The notes under the pieces are model-generated. The model did not search any database, was not told where the DNA came from, and was given only the letters and a program-made list of their open reading frames with translations. A stretch of DNA of 64,000 nt from Bdellovibrio sp. KM01 (lineage in GTDB: Bacteria > Bdellovibrionota > Bdellovibrionia > Bdellovibrionales > Bdellovibrionaceae), in assembly GCF_013752535.1 (NCBI RefSeq), contig NZ_CP058348.1, positions 310,001 to 374,000 on the forward strand, given 5' to 3'. Shown one piece after another: positions 32,000-40,528 of this stretch. The translations under genes were made by a program, and so were the position numbers. Every line of letters begins with the position of its first letter. Position 1 is the first letter of the stretch.

Positions 32000-34403
32000 A
32001 TGCTTTGATTATAAGATTCAAAATCTTTCCAGCTTTGTAAATCACCTTATCAGGTTCTTTGCCAGAAAGTGCAGAATTAACACCGGGCACGGCTTTCGCC
32101 GCAGTCAGTGCTTCCTCTTCAGAAGCAGCAACTCCAATTTCGATCGTGCCGCGCATTTTTCCATTCACCTGCACGCCGATTGTCACAGTGTCATCAGCGC
32201 AAAGGTTACTATCATAATTCGGCCATGGAGCCAAAGAGCAAAGTCCCCGACCGCCCATTTTTTCCCACAATTCTTCAGCCAAATGCGGAGCAAAAGGCGC
32301 CAAGATTTGCGCGAGTGGTTTTAGAGCCAGTTCAGAGCGGCACTCAGCCTTGTAAAGGTCATTTACCAGGATCATCATCGCCGCAATCGCTGTGTTAAAG
32401 CTCATCGACTCGATGTCGTCAGTGACTTTTTTTATCGTTTTATGAAGTAATTTCTCAATAGCCGGTGGCAAAGCGTCCTTCGTGGCAACGTACTTGCCGT
32501 CGTCAGAAACAACCAGACGGCCTACGCGATCCAAGAAGCGCTTCACACCGTCGATTCCAGTTGGAGACCACGGTTTATCGGCGTTCAAAGGACCCATGAA
32601 GCTGATAAACATACGGATCGAGTCAGCCCCGTGAGTTTTTGCGATCTCCTCCGGAGAAATCACGTTTCCACGAGATTTTGACATCTTTTGGCCATCTGGG
32701 CCCAAGATCATCCCCTGGTGCGCCAGTTTTTGGAATGGTTCGTCGTGAGTCACAAGACCGCAATCGAAAAGAACCTTCATCCAGAAACGTGAATACAACA
32801 AGTGACCCACCGTGTGCTCCGGTCCGCCCACGTAAAGATCCACTGGCATCCAGTACTTTTCAGCCTTTGGATCAAATGGAGCTGCGTCATTGTTAGGATC
32901 GATGTAACGAAGGAAATACCAAGAAGAACCAGCGGCGCCTGGCATCGTGTCTGTCTCGCGACGACCGGCCTCGCCATTTTTCCCTTGGTAATTCACCCAC
33001 TCGTGAATTTTCGCAAGAGGGGCTTCCCCAGTTTCAGATGGCTCATAGTCTGCCACTTCCGGCAACATCACAGGAAGTTCGTTGTAGGGAACTCCCATTT
33101 GTTTGCCACCAGCAAGGTTGACGATCGGGAACGGCTCGCCCCAATAACGTTGGCGAGAAAACAACCAGTCACGAAGTTTGTATTGAACTTCGCGAGTACC
33201 CAGTTTTCTGTCTTCCAGGTGTGCGATCATTTTGCTGATCGCTTCGTTTTTTGAAAGGCCATTTAGGAAATCAGAATTTACCAATTTTCCGTCGCCTTCG
33301 AATGGCAAAGTCTCGCCGCCTTCAAGTACGCGTTTAACTGGTAGATTGAATTTCGTCGCAAACTCGTGATCGCGAGCATCGTGCCCCGGAACCGCCATGA
33401 TGGCACCTGTTCCATAGTCAGTCAGAACGTAATCAGCAATCCAGATCTCAATTTTTTCACCGCTAATTGGATTGATCGCATGTGCGCCTGTGAATACACC
33501 TGTTTTTTCAGTCGTCGCTTTACGCTCAACTTCAGATTTGCGAGAAGTCGCAAGCACATAGTCCTCAACCGCAGAGTGTTGAGGTTGAGTCGTGATTCTT
33601 TTAACCAACGGATGTTCCGGAGCCATCACCATGAAAGTCACGCCAAACAAGGTGTCAGGGCGGGTCGTGAAGACTTCAAAAGACAAGTCCGCTTCGTCTT
33701 TAACTTTGAAAGTAACGCGTGCGCCTTCGGATTTACCAATCCAATTGCGTTGGCCTTCCTTGGTGCGCTCTGGCCAATCCAATTTATCCAGGTCGTTCAA
33801 AAGACGTTCAGCATAATCTGTGATTTTAAGCATCCACTGTTTCATCGGAACACGAATAACCGGGTGACCACCGCGCTCTGACTTACCATCGATAACTTCG
33901 TCGTTTGCCAAAACTGTTTTAAGTTCTGGGCACCAGTTCACAGGAACTTCTTTTTGGTAAGCAAGTCCACGCTCGAACAGTTTCAAGAAAATGAATTGAG
34001 TCCACTTGTAATATTTAGGCTCGGCCGTGGAAATCTCGCGACTCCAGTCAAAGCTGAATCCGAATGATTGAAGAGTTTTACGGAAGCTCTCGATCGCTTT
34101 TTCAGTCGTGATCGCAGGATGAATTCCCGTTTGAATAGCATATTGCTCCGCTGGCAAACCAAATGCATCGTAACCCATCGGATGAAGAACGTTGAAGCCC
34201 TTCGCACGTTTGTAGCGAGAAACGATATCACCCGGTGTATAAGAAGCCATGTGCCCAATATGCAAACCCGATCCAGAAGGATAAGGAAACATATCCAACG
34301 CATAGTACTTTGGCTTAGAAGAAGTCGCCTCAGCCTTAAAAGCCTCAGCATCCGCCCACTTTTTCTGCCACTTCTTCTCAATCTCACTAAAATTCAAACT
34401 CAT
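31998..34403 (-). CDS. leuS: leucyl-tRNA synthetase
   Basis: An 801-residue class I aminoacyl-tRNA synthetase. HIGH is in LHIGHMASYTPGD near residue 46, KMSKS in QKMSKSRGNVISP, and a CP1 editing region (TTRPDTLFGVTFMVMAPEHP, then ITTQP) is present. The rest matches the bacterial form; it is slightly shorter than the E. coli enzyme (860). The C-terminal VQVNGKMRGTIEI is also diagnostic. It precedes speA by 73 bases on the same strand. Confidence 0.97.
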   Translation of the reverse strand: MSLNFSEIEKKWQKKWADAEAFKAEATSSKPKYYALDMFPYPSGSGLHIGHMASYTPGDIVSRYKRAKGFNVLHPMGYDAFGLPAEQYAIQTGIHPAITTEKAIESFRKTLQSFGFSFDWSREISTAEPKYYKWTQFIFLKLFERGLAYQKEVPVNWCPELKTVLANDEVIDGKSERGGHPVIRVPMKQWMLKITDYAERLLNDLDKLDWPERTKEGQRNWIGKSEGARVTFKVKDEADLSFEVFTTRPDTLFGVTFMVMAPEHPLVKRITTQPQHSAVEDYVLATSRKSEVERKATTEKTGVFTGAHAINPISGEKIEIWIADYVLTDYGTGAIMAVPGHDARDHEFATKFNLPVKRVLEGGETLPFEGDGKLVNSDFLNGLSKNEAISKMIAHLEDRKLGTREVQYKLRDWLFSRQRYWGEPFPIVNLAGGKQMGVPYNELPVMLPEVADYEPSETGEAPLAKIHEWVNYQGKNGEAGRRETDTMPGAAGSSWYFLRYIDPNNDAAPFDPKAEKYWMPVDLYVGGPEHTVGHLLYSRFWMKVLFDCGLVTHDEPFQKLAHQGMILGPDGQKMSKSRGNVISPEEIAKTHGADSIRMFISFMGPLNADKPWSPTGIDGVKRFLDRVGRLVVSDDGKYVATKDALPPAIEKLLHKTIKKVTDDIESMSFNTAIAAMMILVNDLYKAECRSELALKPLAQILAPFAPHLAEELWEKMGGRGLCSLAPWPNYDSNLCADDTVTIGVQVNGKMRGTIEIGVAASEEEALTAAKAVPGVNSALSGKEPDKVIYKAGKILNLIIKA

Positions 34404-34625
34404 AAAAACACTCCAAAGAAGTCAATTTAGATCAACCATAACTATCGAAGAACCCTCAACAATTCAACGAGAAACCCGCAATGACCGATACCCCCAGGAC
34501 TGCACCAATCCTCGAATAAACCTCAGGCATCTTCAACTGCATTTCTCTTAGGTATTTTTAGCCCGAACTGAATCCTATTGAGTCTAATAACTAGTAAATT
34601 CGCACCCTCCCCAAATTTCTTGTGG

Positions 34626-34758
34626 AGCCTGGCGGGTGGGATGGGGGAGCTAGTTGCAAGTTCCGCAGCGAGCCAAAAGTCAGAGTTCAAGAGCCCTTGA
34701 TTAAATCGAGGGAGGACCTGTCCGAAGCAAATAACTCCCCCATCCCACCCGACAGGCG
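34626..34758. repeat. 133-bp element with 32-bp terminal inverted repeats
   Basis: 34626-34657 and 34727-34758 are imperfect reverse complements (about five mismatches in 32) sharing the core GGGTGGGATGGGGGAG. The 69-base centre is not symmetrical. It is the only notable content of the 474-base gap between leuS and the degenerate receiver-GGDEF gene. A frame of 80 codons across it (34523-34765) is not considered a real gene. It resembles a MITE or non-autonomous element. Confidence 0.65.
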
Positions 34759-34877
34759 ACCCCACGAAAGCCTAGGGAAAAGGGGGCAAATTTAACCCAG
34801 TACATAAGACTGAATTTTGGACTCAACTCGAGCCAGAACTAAACCGAAGAGAACGTCAAAGTTATACTGGTGTGTAG

Positions 34878-35247
34878 ATGAGTGGTTTTGAAACTGGTAG
34901 CAATAAACATCCTAAAAGTCGCCGTATCCTTGTGATTGACGACGATCCAGACAGTTTAGAAATACTGTTGGAGCCTCTCCGTTGGGAGGGTTACGATGCG
35001 CGTGGTGTGACGACGGAAGGTGAAGCTCACAAGCTGATCGAGTCGTGGATTCCTCACGTCGTTATCTTGGATTGGATGGCACAATCGATGGCGGGCTTGC
35101 GTGTGTTACGCGCAATCCGTGAACGTTTGTCACATGTTTCCTGCGTTTTCGTATCTGAAAACTCTCGTCAGTTACTACAAACCTGATGAAGCCAAAGTGG
35201 TGGAAATCCTTCCGCCATCCCTTGCTCGTAAAAAGTCAGCCAGCTAG
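34878..35247 (+). pseudogene. deletion remnant of a receiver-GGDEF (diguanylate cyclase) gene
   Basis: The first frame encodes 102 residues: a receiver domain start (RILVIDDDPDSLEILL, phospho-acceptor Asp65 in VVILDWMAQ, then VSCVFVSEN), which then stops early. From about 35160 another frame reads VSYYKPDEAKVVEILPPS to a stop at 35247. Such a tail, with NRVSYYK-like start, is what follows a GGDEF domain (GRNR then V). The simplest reading is an internal deletion joining receiver beta-4 to the tail of the GGDEF, out of frame. The whole GGDEF core is missing. Alternative: a genuine short receiver protein. Confidence 0.6.
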
Positions 35248-35315
35248 CTTGGCACCCTGTCAGCAGAGCTGATTCATAAGTAATTATTAATTCATTGACT
35301 GTTGAGGTGGGATTT

Positions 35316-35384
35316 ATGAAAACCCTCTTATGGTCACTACTTCATCCTTTCAATCAGACAAGGTCCGCAATAAAGCCGCATTGA
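35316..35384 (+). CDS. 22-residue leader ORF overlapping the CDF start
   Basis: The ATG at 35316 has a much better ribosome-binding site (GAGGTGGG, 5 bases away) than the CDF start at 35330. The frame runs 22 codons out of phase and ends inside the CDF gene. It could couple or limit CDF translation. It could equally be chance, since the ribosome-binding site might serve a leaderless or differently placed CDF start. Confidence 0.3.
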   Translation: MKTLLWSLLHPFNQTRSAIKPH

Positions 35385-36331
35385 TTTCTGCGATCGCAAG
35401 TTTTTTGATTTTTGTGATGAAGGTTGTCGCGTACCGTTTGACGGGATCGGCAGCGGTTCTTTCCGACGCCTTGGAAAGTATTGTGAATGTGGTGGCGTCT
35501 TTGGTTGCCCTTTATGTGATCTGGTTTTCTGCGCAGCCAGCCGACCGTGAACATCCTTACGGACACGGCAAAGCTGAATACTTCTCGGCGGCGTTCGAGG
35601 GTGGTCTGATATTTTCCGCCGCTATTTTGATTATCTATGAATCGGTTAAGGCGTTGCTTTTTCCTCACCCTCCGCAAAAGTTGGAAATTGGTATCGCTAT
35701 TGTTTCCGGAGCAGCATTTTTAAATCTTTTATTGGGTTTGTATTTGAAGCGTGTCGGCAGAACTCATCATTCAGAAGCTTTGCAGGCAAGTGGCGCCCAC
35801 GTTATTTCTGATGTTGTTACCACGGTTGGGGTTATCCTCGGTTTGGGGTTGGTATTGCTCACAGATATTCAGTGGCTTGACCCTGTGATTGCCATTTTAA
35901 TCGGTTTGCAACTGGCTTACTCGGGATACAATATTGTTCGTGAATCCATGGGTGGTTTGTTGGATGAAATCAGTGAAACATCACTGACGGATTTGTGTGA
36001 TGCTTTAGAAAAAAACCGTCGTCCTGGCATCATCAATATTCATCAGCTGCGTATCATGCGCAACGGCCGCTTTCACCACGTGGATGCCCATTTGGTGGTG
36101 CCGGAATACTGGGATGTTGCCAAAGTTCATAGTGAGTCTCAGGATTTTGAAAAAGCCGTCGTCGCGGATTATATCTTTGACGGGGAACTGGCTTTCCATT
36201 TGGACCCTTGTAAAAAATCCTACTGTTCTGAGTGTGATATGCCTGATTGCCCAATTCGTTTGCAGCCGTTCCAGGCACGTCGTCCTTTCACAGTGAAAAG
36301 CTTGACCGAAGGGCCCCCAGAGTCTAACTAG
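35330..36331 (+). CDS. cation diffusion facilitator metal exporter
   Basis: A 333-residue inner-membrane protein with six helices. LSDALESIVN in helix 2 and HPYGHGKAEYFSA are the CDF metal-site signatures; ASGAHVISDVVTT repeats the site in helix 5. The C-terminal cytoplasmic domain (residues ~210-300) contains HHVDAHLVVPEYW. It then carries a Cys-rich tail, CKKSYCSECDMPDC, that most FieF-type proteins lack and that could bind metal. Exports Zn, Fe, Cd or Mn; which is unknown. It runs 6 bases ahead of trmB. Confidence 0.92.
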   Translation: MVTTSSFQSDKVRNKAALISAIASFLIFVMKVVAYRLTGSAAVLSDALESIVNVVASLVALYVIWFSAQPADREHPYGHGKAEYFSAAFEGGLIFSAAILIIYESVKALLFPHPPQKLEIGIAIVSGAAFLNLLLGLYLKRVGRTHHSEALQASGAHVISDVVTTVGVILGLGLVLLTDIQWLDPVIAILIGLQLAYSGYNIVRESMGGLLDEISETSLTDLCDALEKNRRPGIINIHQLRIMRNGRFHHVDAHLVVPEYWDVAKVHSESQDFEKAVVADYIFDGELAFHLDPCKKSYCSECDMPDCPIRLQPFQARRPFTVKSLTEGPPESN

Positions 36332-36337
36332 TGGGGC

Positions 36338-37048
36338 ATGACAGACGCTCCTATTTCCACTAAACGCAGAATCAATGTAACCACGGATCTTCCTCACCAA
36401 ACTGACTATACGTTGGCTTTGAACGGTGAGTATTCTCACATCGCATTTGATGAAACGCGCGTTCTTGCGAATAAAGGTAAATGGCGTTCTGACGTTTTCA
36501 AAACCGATGCGTCTGTTCCAATGGATTTGGAAGTTGGTACTGGCAACGGAACTCACTTCGCTCACTATGCTCAAAAAAATCCAAATCGTATGGTTGTGGG
36601 TTTGGAGCTAAAATATAAACCGTTGATCCAAACAATTCGCCGCGCTGATAAAGCGGGCTGCAGAAACGCTGCTGTGGCTCGTTTCCACGCATTCAATCTG
36701 ACGGATATTTTTGTTCCTGGTGAAATTGATAATGTGTTCATTCATTTCCCGGATCCATGGACTTCCCCTAAGAAGCCTAAAAATCGTTTTGTACAAAAAT
36801 TGAATTTGGATATCTTGTTCGATTTGCAAAAACCAGGATCGATCATTGAATTCAAAACAGATTCCTTGGTTTATTTTGACTGGGCGATGGATGAAATCCG
36901 TCAGAGCAAATACAATGTCTTGTATGAGACTCGTGACCTGCACAACTCTCCGATTAAGGCAGAAAACTTCGAAACGGCTTTTGAAAAAATCTTTTTACGC
37001 GAAGGCATCTTAATCAACTTCGTGCGTTTACAAAAGCCTCACCAATAA
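36338..37048 (+). CDS. trmB: tRNA (guanine-N7-)-methyltransferase
   Basis: A 236-residue SAM-dependent methyltransferase making m7G46 in tRNA. DLEVGTGNGTHFAHYA is the SAM loop (residues 63-78), NVFIHFPDPWTSPKKPKNRFV is the family signature, and IEFKTDSLVYFDWAMDEI matches the catalytic-domain end. The length fits. The 3' end overlaps the convergent ferredoxin gene by 10 bases. It follows the CDF gene closely. Confidence 0.94.
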   Translation: MTDAPISTKRRINVTTDLPHQTDYTLALNGEYSHIAFDETRVLANKGKWRSDVFKTDASVPMDLEVGTGNGTHFAHYAQKNPNRMVVGLELKYKPLIQTIRRADKAGCRNAAVARFHAFNLTDIFVPGEIDNVFIHFPDPWTSPKKPKNRFVQKLNLDILFDLQKPGSIIEFKTDSLVYFDWAMDEIRQSKYNVLYETRDLHNSPIKAENFETAFEKIFLREGILINFVRLQKPHQ

Positions 37049-37326
37049 GACGCATCGACAGTGATGTCGCCCATGACCTGAGCCTGGCAGCTGATACGGC
37101 TGTCAGAGGCGACTTTTTTGGTTTCTCTCAGGAATTTTTCTGTCTCATTCTCGACCGTTAGATTCTCTGCACCCGAAACAATCTGAATACGACATTTTGC
37201 GCAAACGCCGTCTCCGGAACAGCTGGAAGCCACGGGGAGCCCGCCATTTAGCAGGGCTTCCATGAGGTTCGCTCCCGTTTCCACCGTCAGGGGAGTTCTA
37301 TTTTTCTTAAAAGAAATCACAGGCAT
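37039..37326 (-). CDS. plant-type 2Fe-2S ferredoxin
   Basis: A 95-residue electron-transfer protein. The four cluster ligands are Cys36, Cys42, Cys45 and Cys80 in CSGDGVCAKC and ISCQAQ, the plant/adrenodoxin-type spacing. No signal peptide. Partner unknown; it is monocistronic and convergent with trmB, whose last codons it overlaps. The upstream region also serves the divergent trxB. Confidence 0.92.
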   Translation of the reverse strand: MPVISFKKNRTPLTVETGANLMEALLNGGLPVASSCSGDGVCAKCRIQIVSGAENLTVENETEKFLRETKKVASDSRISCQAQVMGDITVDASYW

Positions 37327-37422
37327 GTCTCATTGTAGCTGACGCACTCCAAAACAAGCAAAGAAGTAATGAAATGGGTCCTAATTGTGTTAGGCTTTAG
37401 GCGTCTATTCTAAGAGGTATTT

Positions 37423-38367
37423 ATGTCTGAAGATCAAAAAGTAGAAAACGTCATCATTATTGGTTCAGGACCTGCGGGTCTAACTTCTGCGGTTTACACG
37501 GGTCGTGCAAACTTGGAACCTTTGATGATCGAAGGTGAAGAAGCTGGTGGTCAATTGATGATCACTACTGAAGTTGAAAATTACCCGGGCTTTGAGCACG
37601 GTGTAACAGGTCCAGACCTGATCGCCGTGATGAGAAAACAAGCAGAGCGTTTCGGCACTCGCTTTATCACTCGCAATGTAACGAAAGTTGATTTTTCTCA
37701 ACGTCCATTCAAAGTTTGGATTGGCGAGAAACTTCACTTGGCTAAATCGATCATCATTTCTACAGGTGCAAGCGCTAAGTACTTGGGTTTGCCTTCTGAA
37801 AAAACTTATATGAACCGTGGTGTGTCTGCTTGTGCGACTTGCGACGGCGCTTTCTTCCGCAATCAAGAAATTATCGTTGTTGGCGGCGGTGACACAGCAA
37901 TGGAAGAAGCTCAGTTCCTGACTCGCTTTGCTTCGAAAGTTTACGTGGTTCACAGACGTGACCATTTCCGAGCTTCGAAAATCATGGCTGACAGAACTAT
38001 GAAGAATCCAAAAATCCAAGTGATCTGGGATTCTGAAGTGACTGAAGTTTTGGGTGACGGTAAATCTATGACAGGTGCCAAAGTTCACAATATCAAAACG
38101 GGTGAAACCCAAACTATGAACGTGACTGGTTTGTTCATCGCAATTGGACACAAACCAACGACGGATTTGTTCAAAGGTATCTTGGATATGAATGAAACAG
38201 GTTATTTGGTTACTCAACCGAACTCGACCTATACGAATATTCCTGGTGTCTTTGCTGCCGGAGACGTGCAAGATTCAGTATATCGCCAAGCGATCACAGC
38301 TGCGGGCACTGGATGTATGGCGGCGATCGACGCTGAACGCTGGTTAGAGTCGGAGTCTCATCACTGA
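37423..38367 (+). CDS. trxB: thioredoxin reductase
   Basis: A 314-residue FAD/NADPH disulfide reductase of normal bacterial length. GSGPAGLTSAVY (FAD), redox pair Cys137-Ala-Thr-Cys140 in SACATCDGAFF, GGGDTAMEEA (NADPH) and FAAGDVQDSVYRQAITAAGTG are all present. Reduces thioredoxin in the cytoplasm. AGAGG precedes the ATG. A 124-bp repeat element begins at its stop codon and separates it from the response regulator. Confidence 0.97.
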   Translation: MSEDQKVENVIIIGSGPAGLTSAVYTGRANLEPLMIEGEEAGGQLMITTEVENYPGFEHGVTGPDLIAVMRKQAERFGTRFITRNVTKVDFSQRPFKVWIGEKLHLAKSIIISTGASAKYLGLPSEKTYMNRGVSACATCDGAFFRNQEIIVVGGGDTAMEEAQFLTRFASKVYVVHRRDHFRASKIMADRTMKNPKIQVIWDSEVTEVLGDGKSMTGAKVHNIKTGETQTMNVTGLFIAIGHKPTTDLFKGILDMNETGYLVTQPNSTYTNIPGVFAAGDVQDSVYRQAITAAGTGCMAAIDAERWLESESHH

Positions 38368-38490
38368 AGTTGGTGAAAATGGCCCATCCGACTGCGTTGT
38401 CGGGCTGGGTCCTCTCTCCGACGTGCTTGGAGCACACCTGCGCTGTGGGTCCAACCCTCCGCCTTGCGACTGAACCATTTTGACCAACTT
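38367..38490 (+). repeat. structured intergenic element, copy 2
   Basis: The inverted ends AAGTTGGTGAAAA and TTTTGACCAACTT are the same as in copy 1 (13561-13685). It shares eight internal blocks with that copy, including the hairpin-forming CTGCGTTGTCGGGC. It too begins at the last base of the upstream stop codon, in the same orientation relative to the gene. Next gene start is 31 bases further on. Confidence 0.8.
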
Positions 38491-38521
38491 TTATTGCGCG
38501 GAGCTTTTTTAAAGGGAATTT

Positions 38522-39019
38522 ATGAAAGACAAAAGAATTAATACCAAGGATTTGGTTAACAAGATTGAGAAGATCACGAAGGCTCGTATTGCGAGTCAGG
38601 ATGTGGTTGATTTGGATCAATTCCGTGAGGCTAAGAAAAAGCTCGATCCAAAAGTTATCTTGGTTATTGAAGATGACGAAACTATGCGTTCTGCAATGAA
38701 AAGAATCCTTGAGAGCGAAGGTTATGTGACGAAGCTTGCAGCTGATGCCACAGAACTTTCTACGGTTTTGGATGATCACCCAGTTGATTTGATTCTTTTG
38801 GACGTGGGTCTTCCTTGGGTGAATGGCTTCGAGCTGGCTCAGCTGCTTAAAGAAAACAAAGACCTCAAGAAAATTCCTTTGGTGTTTGTTTCCGGAAAAG
38901 CTTCCGAAGAAGACATGAAGCAAGCTTTCGAAATCGGCGCAGACGATTACATTAAGAAACCGTTCGACGTTGATAAGCTTAAGAAGACTGTTGAAACGCT
39001 TCTTAAAATGAATCCGTAA
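38522..39019 (+). CDS. single-domain response regulator with N-terminal extension
   Basis: A 165-residue protein. Residues 1-42 are a charged helical extension; residues 44-160 are a receiver domain: acidic pair in VIEDDE, phospho-acceptor Asp94 in LILLDVGLP, Lys in FVSGKAS and Lys-Pro in KKPFD. No output domain, so it probably acts by protein-protein contact in a phosphorelay or chemotaxis-like path. No kinase gene is nearby. A terminator follows directly. Confidence 0.92.
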   Translation: MKDKRINTKDLVNKIEKITKARIASQDVVDLDQFREAKKKLDPKVILVIEDDETMRSAMKRILESEGYVTKLAADATELSTVLDDHPVDLILLDVGLPWVNGFELAQLLKENKDLKKIPLVFVSGKASEEDMKQAFEIGADDYIKKPFDVDKLKKTVETLLKMNP

Positions 39020-39042
39020 ACTACAATTCGAATAAAAGTTAG

Positions 39043-39074
39043 AAAAAGGCCTGCGGAATTCGCGGGCCTTTTTT
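39043..39074 (+). terminator. terminator of the response regulator gene
   Basis: AAAAAGGCCTGCG and CGCGGGCCTTTTTT with a 5-base loop, 24 bases after the stop codon. Confidence 0.88.
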
Positions 39075-39194
39075 CTTTGTAAACATGACGTAAACGCGGG
39101 CGAATTACACTCGGGAATCGTGGTCCAGATTTGATTCTGGCTCGCTACCGTTTGAATGCTGAACAACATAACCTAATGACTACAAGGAGACATT

Positions 39195-40478
39195 ATGAAG
39201 TTAGTGTTCGGTAGTTTATTAGTGGCTGCTATGACGGCAGTTGGTTGTGCTCACACTGAAGTCACAACAATGGAAAACGTTCCCTCTAACAAGCCTGGTA
39301 TCATTTATCTTAAAGCCGGCGATCGTGCGCCAGCAGGTGCGCCTCAATTGGTTTGGGGTCGTGGCACTGTTAATATCTCTGTGACGGGTGCAAGCCCATC
39401 TGGAAGCGCTACAAGTGAAGCAAAAGTAAACCAAGAGATGATCTGGACAGAAACAGAATACTTTACTGATTACCGTGCTGAGTATCAGGAAGTTGTTGTT
39501 CCAGGCACTTGTTCTGACTTTCAGTGTACTCAATCTGCAGGTAAGAGTGAATTGTGGGATGCATTCTATTCTGCGAGTGGCGACAGAAAAGCAGCAGCTT
39601 TGGATGCAGCTATCTCTGGTATCGGCGAAGTTTCTGCAAAGAATCTAGTGGCTAAAGGTTACTTCAAATCCAAACCAAGATCATGGGCAGAGTTTTCTCG
39701 CGAGATCAACATGGCGGCTGATCGCAATGTGATCAAGCGCAGTATTGCGACAATGGTTCTTGAAAACAATCGTTATGAAAATATCACGAAGCTTGGTTAT
39801 GCAGGAAACACATGTCAGGAAGTAAAAAGATCCTGTGATCTGGTTATCTCTAAACTGGTTCAAGTTCCTTTCCAAAATTCCCGTGACATCCAAAAACGCA
39901 GAATTGTTGAGACAAGAACTTTCAATGTCACAGTAAATGTGACAGGCGCTTTGTTGATGCAATCTGAAAAAGATGTGATCACAGTTAAAGTTGATGAAAT
40001 GGGTAAAGTTGTTGCCGTTGATGGTGAAGGATACAACACCTACGCGATGACGAATTCATCTGCAAACGGTCAGAATGTGGTAGTTGATGTTAAGGCAGTG
40101 AATCGTATCTTGCGTCCTTTGCCGAACAACCTGATCCGCCAGGAGTCGTTCGTTCTTGTGGGTGATAAGCCGACGTTCGTTTTAGATGTTGATCCTCAGT
40201 TTATCCCGGGAGGTGACGATCCAAATGCGCAACTGGTAATTGATTACACTGTGCAAGTTTGTGAATACGGCTGGACTGGAACTTGTGGCTTTTCATCTTG
40301 GAAGAATTTGAAAATGGCGAGCGCCGTAATTACGGGAGCGCGCACGACTCTTCAGATCGAAGTACCTCGTAAAAACAAGTCACAACTTTTGTATCGTGTA
40401 ACTCGCAAAAACAGTATTTTCTTTGATAGCAAAGGATTGAGCGAAAGAGAATCTGACGAAGTAAAAGCTCCTAAATAA
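39195..40478 (+). CDS. lipoprotein of unknown function
   Basis: A 427-residue protein with a signal peptide and lipobox AVGC (Cys18), so lipid-anchored. The mature part is beta-rich with four Cys in two close pairs around residues 100-110 and 210-217 (CSDFQC, CQEVKRSC) and two in the last quarter (CEYGWTGTC), which suggests disulfides. No family recognised. AAGGAG before the ATG; its own terminator follows. Single-gene transcript. Confidence 0.75.
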   Translation: MKLVFGSLLVAAMTAVGCAHTEVTTMENVPSNKPGIIYLKAGDRAPAGAPQLVWGRGTVNISVTGASPSGSATSEAKVNQEMIWTETEYFTDYRAEYQEVVVPGTCSDFQCTQSAGKSELWDAFYSASGDRKAAALDAAISGIGEVSAKNLVAKGYFKSKPRSWAEFSREINMAADRNVIKRSIATMVLENNRYENITKLGYAGNTCQEVKRSCDLVISKLVQVPFQNSRDIQKRRIVETRTFNVTVNVTGALLMQSEKDVITVKVDEMGKVVAVDGEGYNTYAMTNSSANGQNVVVDVKAVNRILRPLPNNLIRQESFVLVGDKPTFVLDVDPQFIPGGDDPNAQLVIDYTVQVCEYGWTGTCGFSSWKNLKMASAVITGARTTLQIEVPRKNKSQLLYRVTRKNSIFFDSKGLSERESDEVKAPK

Positions 40479-40492
40479 ACCTTCCGAAAAGC

Positions 40493-40524
40493 AAAAAAAA
40501 GCCCGGTGATGAGCCGGGCTTTTT
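40493..40524 (+). terminator. terminator between the lipoprotein and RND genes
   Basis: GCCCGG and CCGGGC with a 7-base loop, flanked by an A-run before and TTTTT after, so it can serve both convergent genes. Confidence 0.88.
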
Positions 40525-40528
40525 CTTT

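Noticed and set aside
34523-34765. 80-codon frame on the - strand
   Set aside because: It runs across the 133-bp inverted-repeat element and has no ribosome-binding site or recognisable domain; better explained as a shadow of the element.
37480-38271. 263-codon frame opposite trxB
   Set aside because: trxB is unmistakable on the + strand; the antisense frame has a Cys/His/Phe-rich composition typical of shadow frames and no motif.
38294-39169. 291-codon frame opposite the response regulator and repeat copy 2
   Set aside because: Antisense to a clear receiver domain and across a non-coding repeat; no domain seen.
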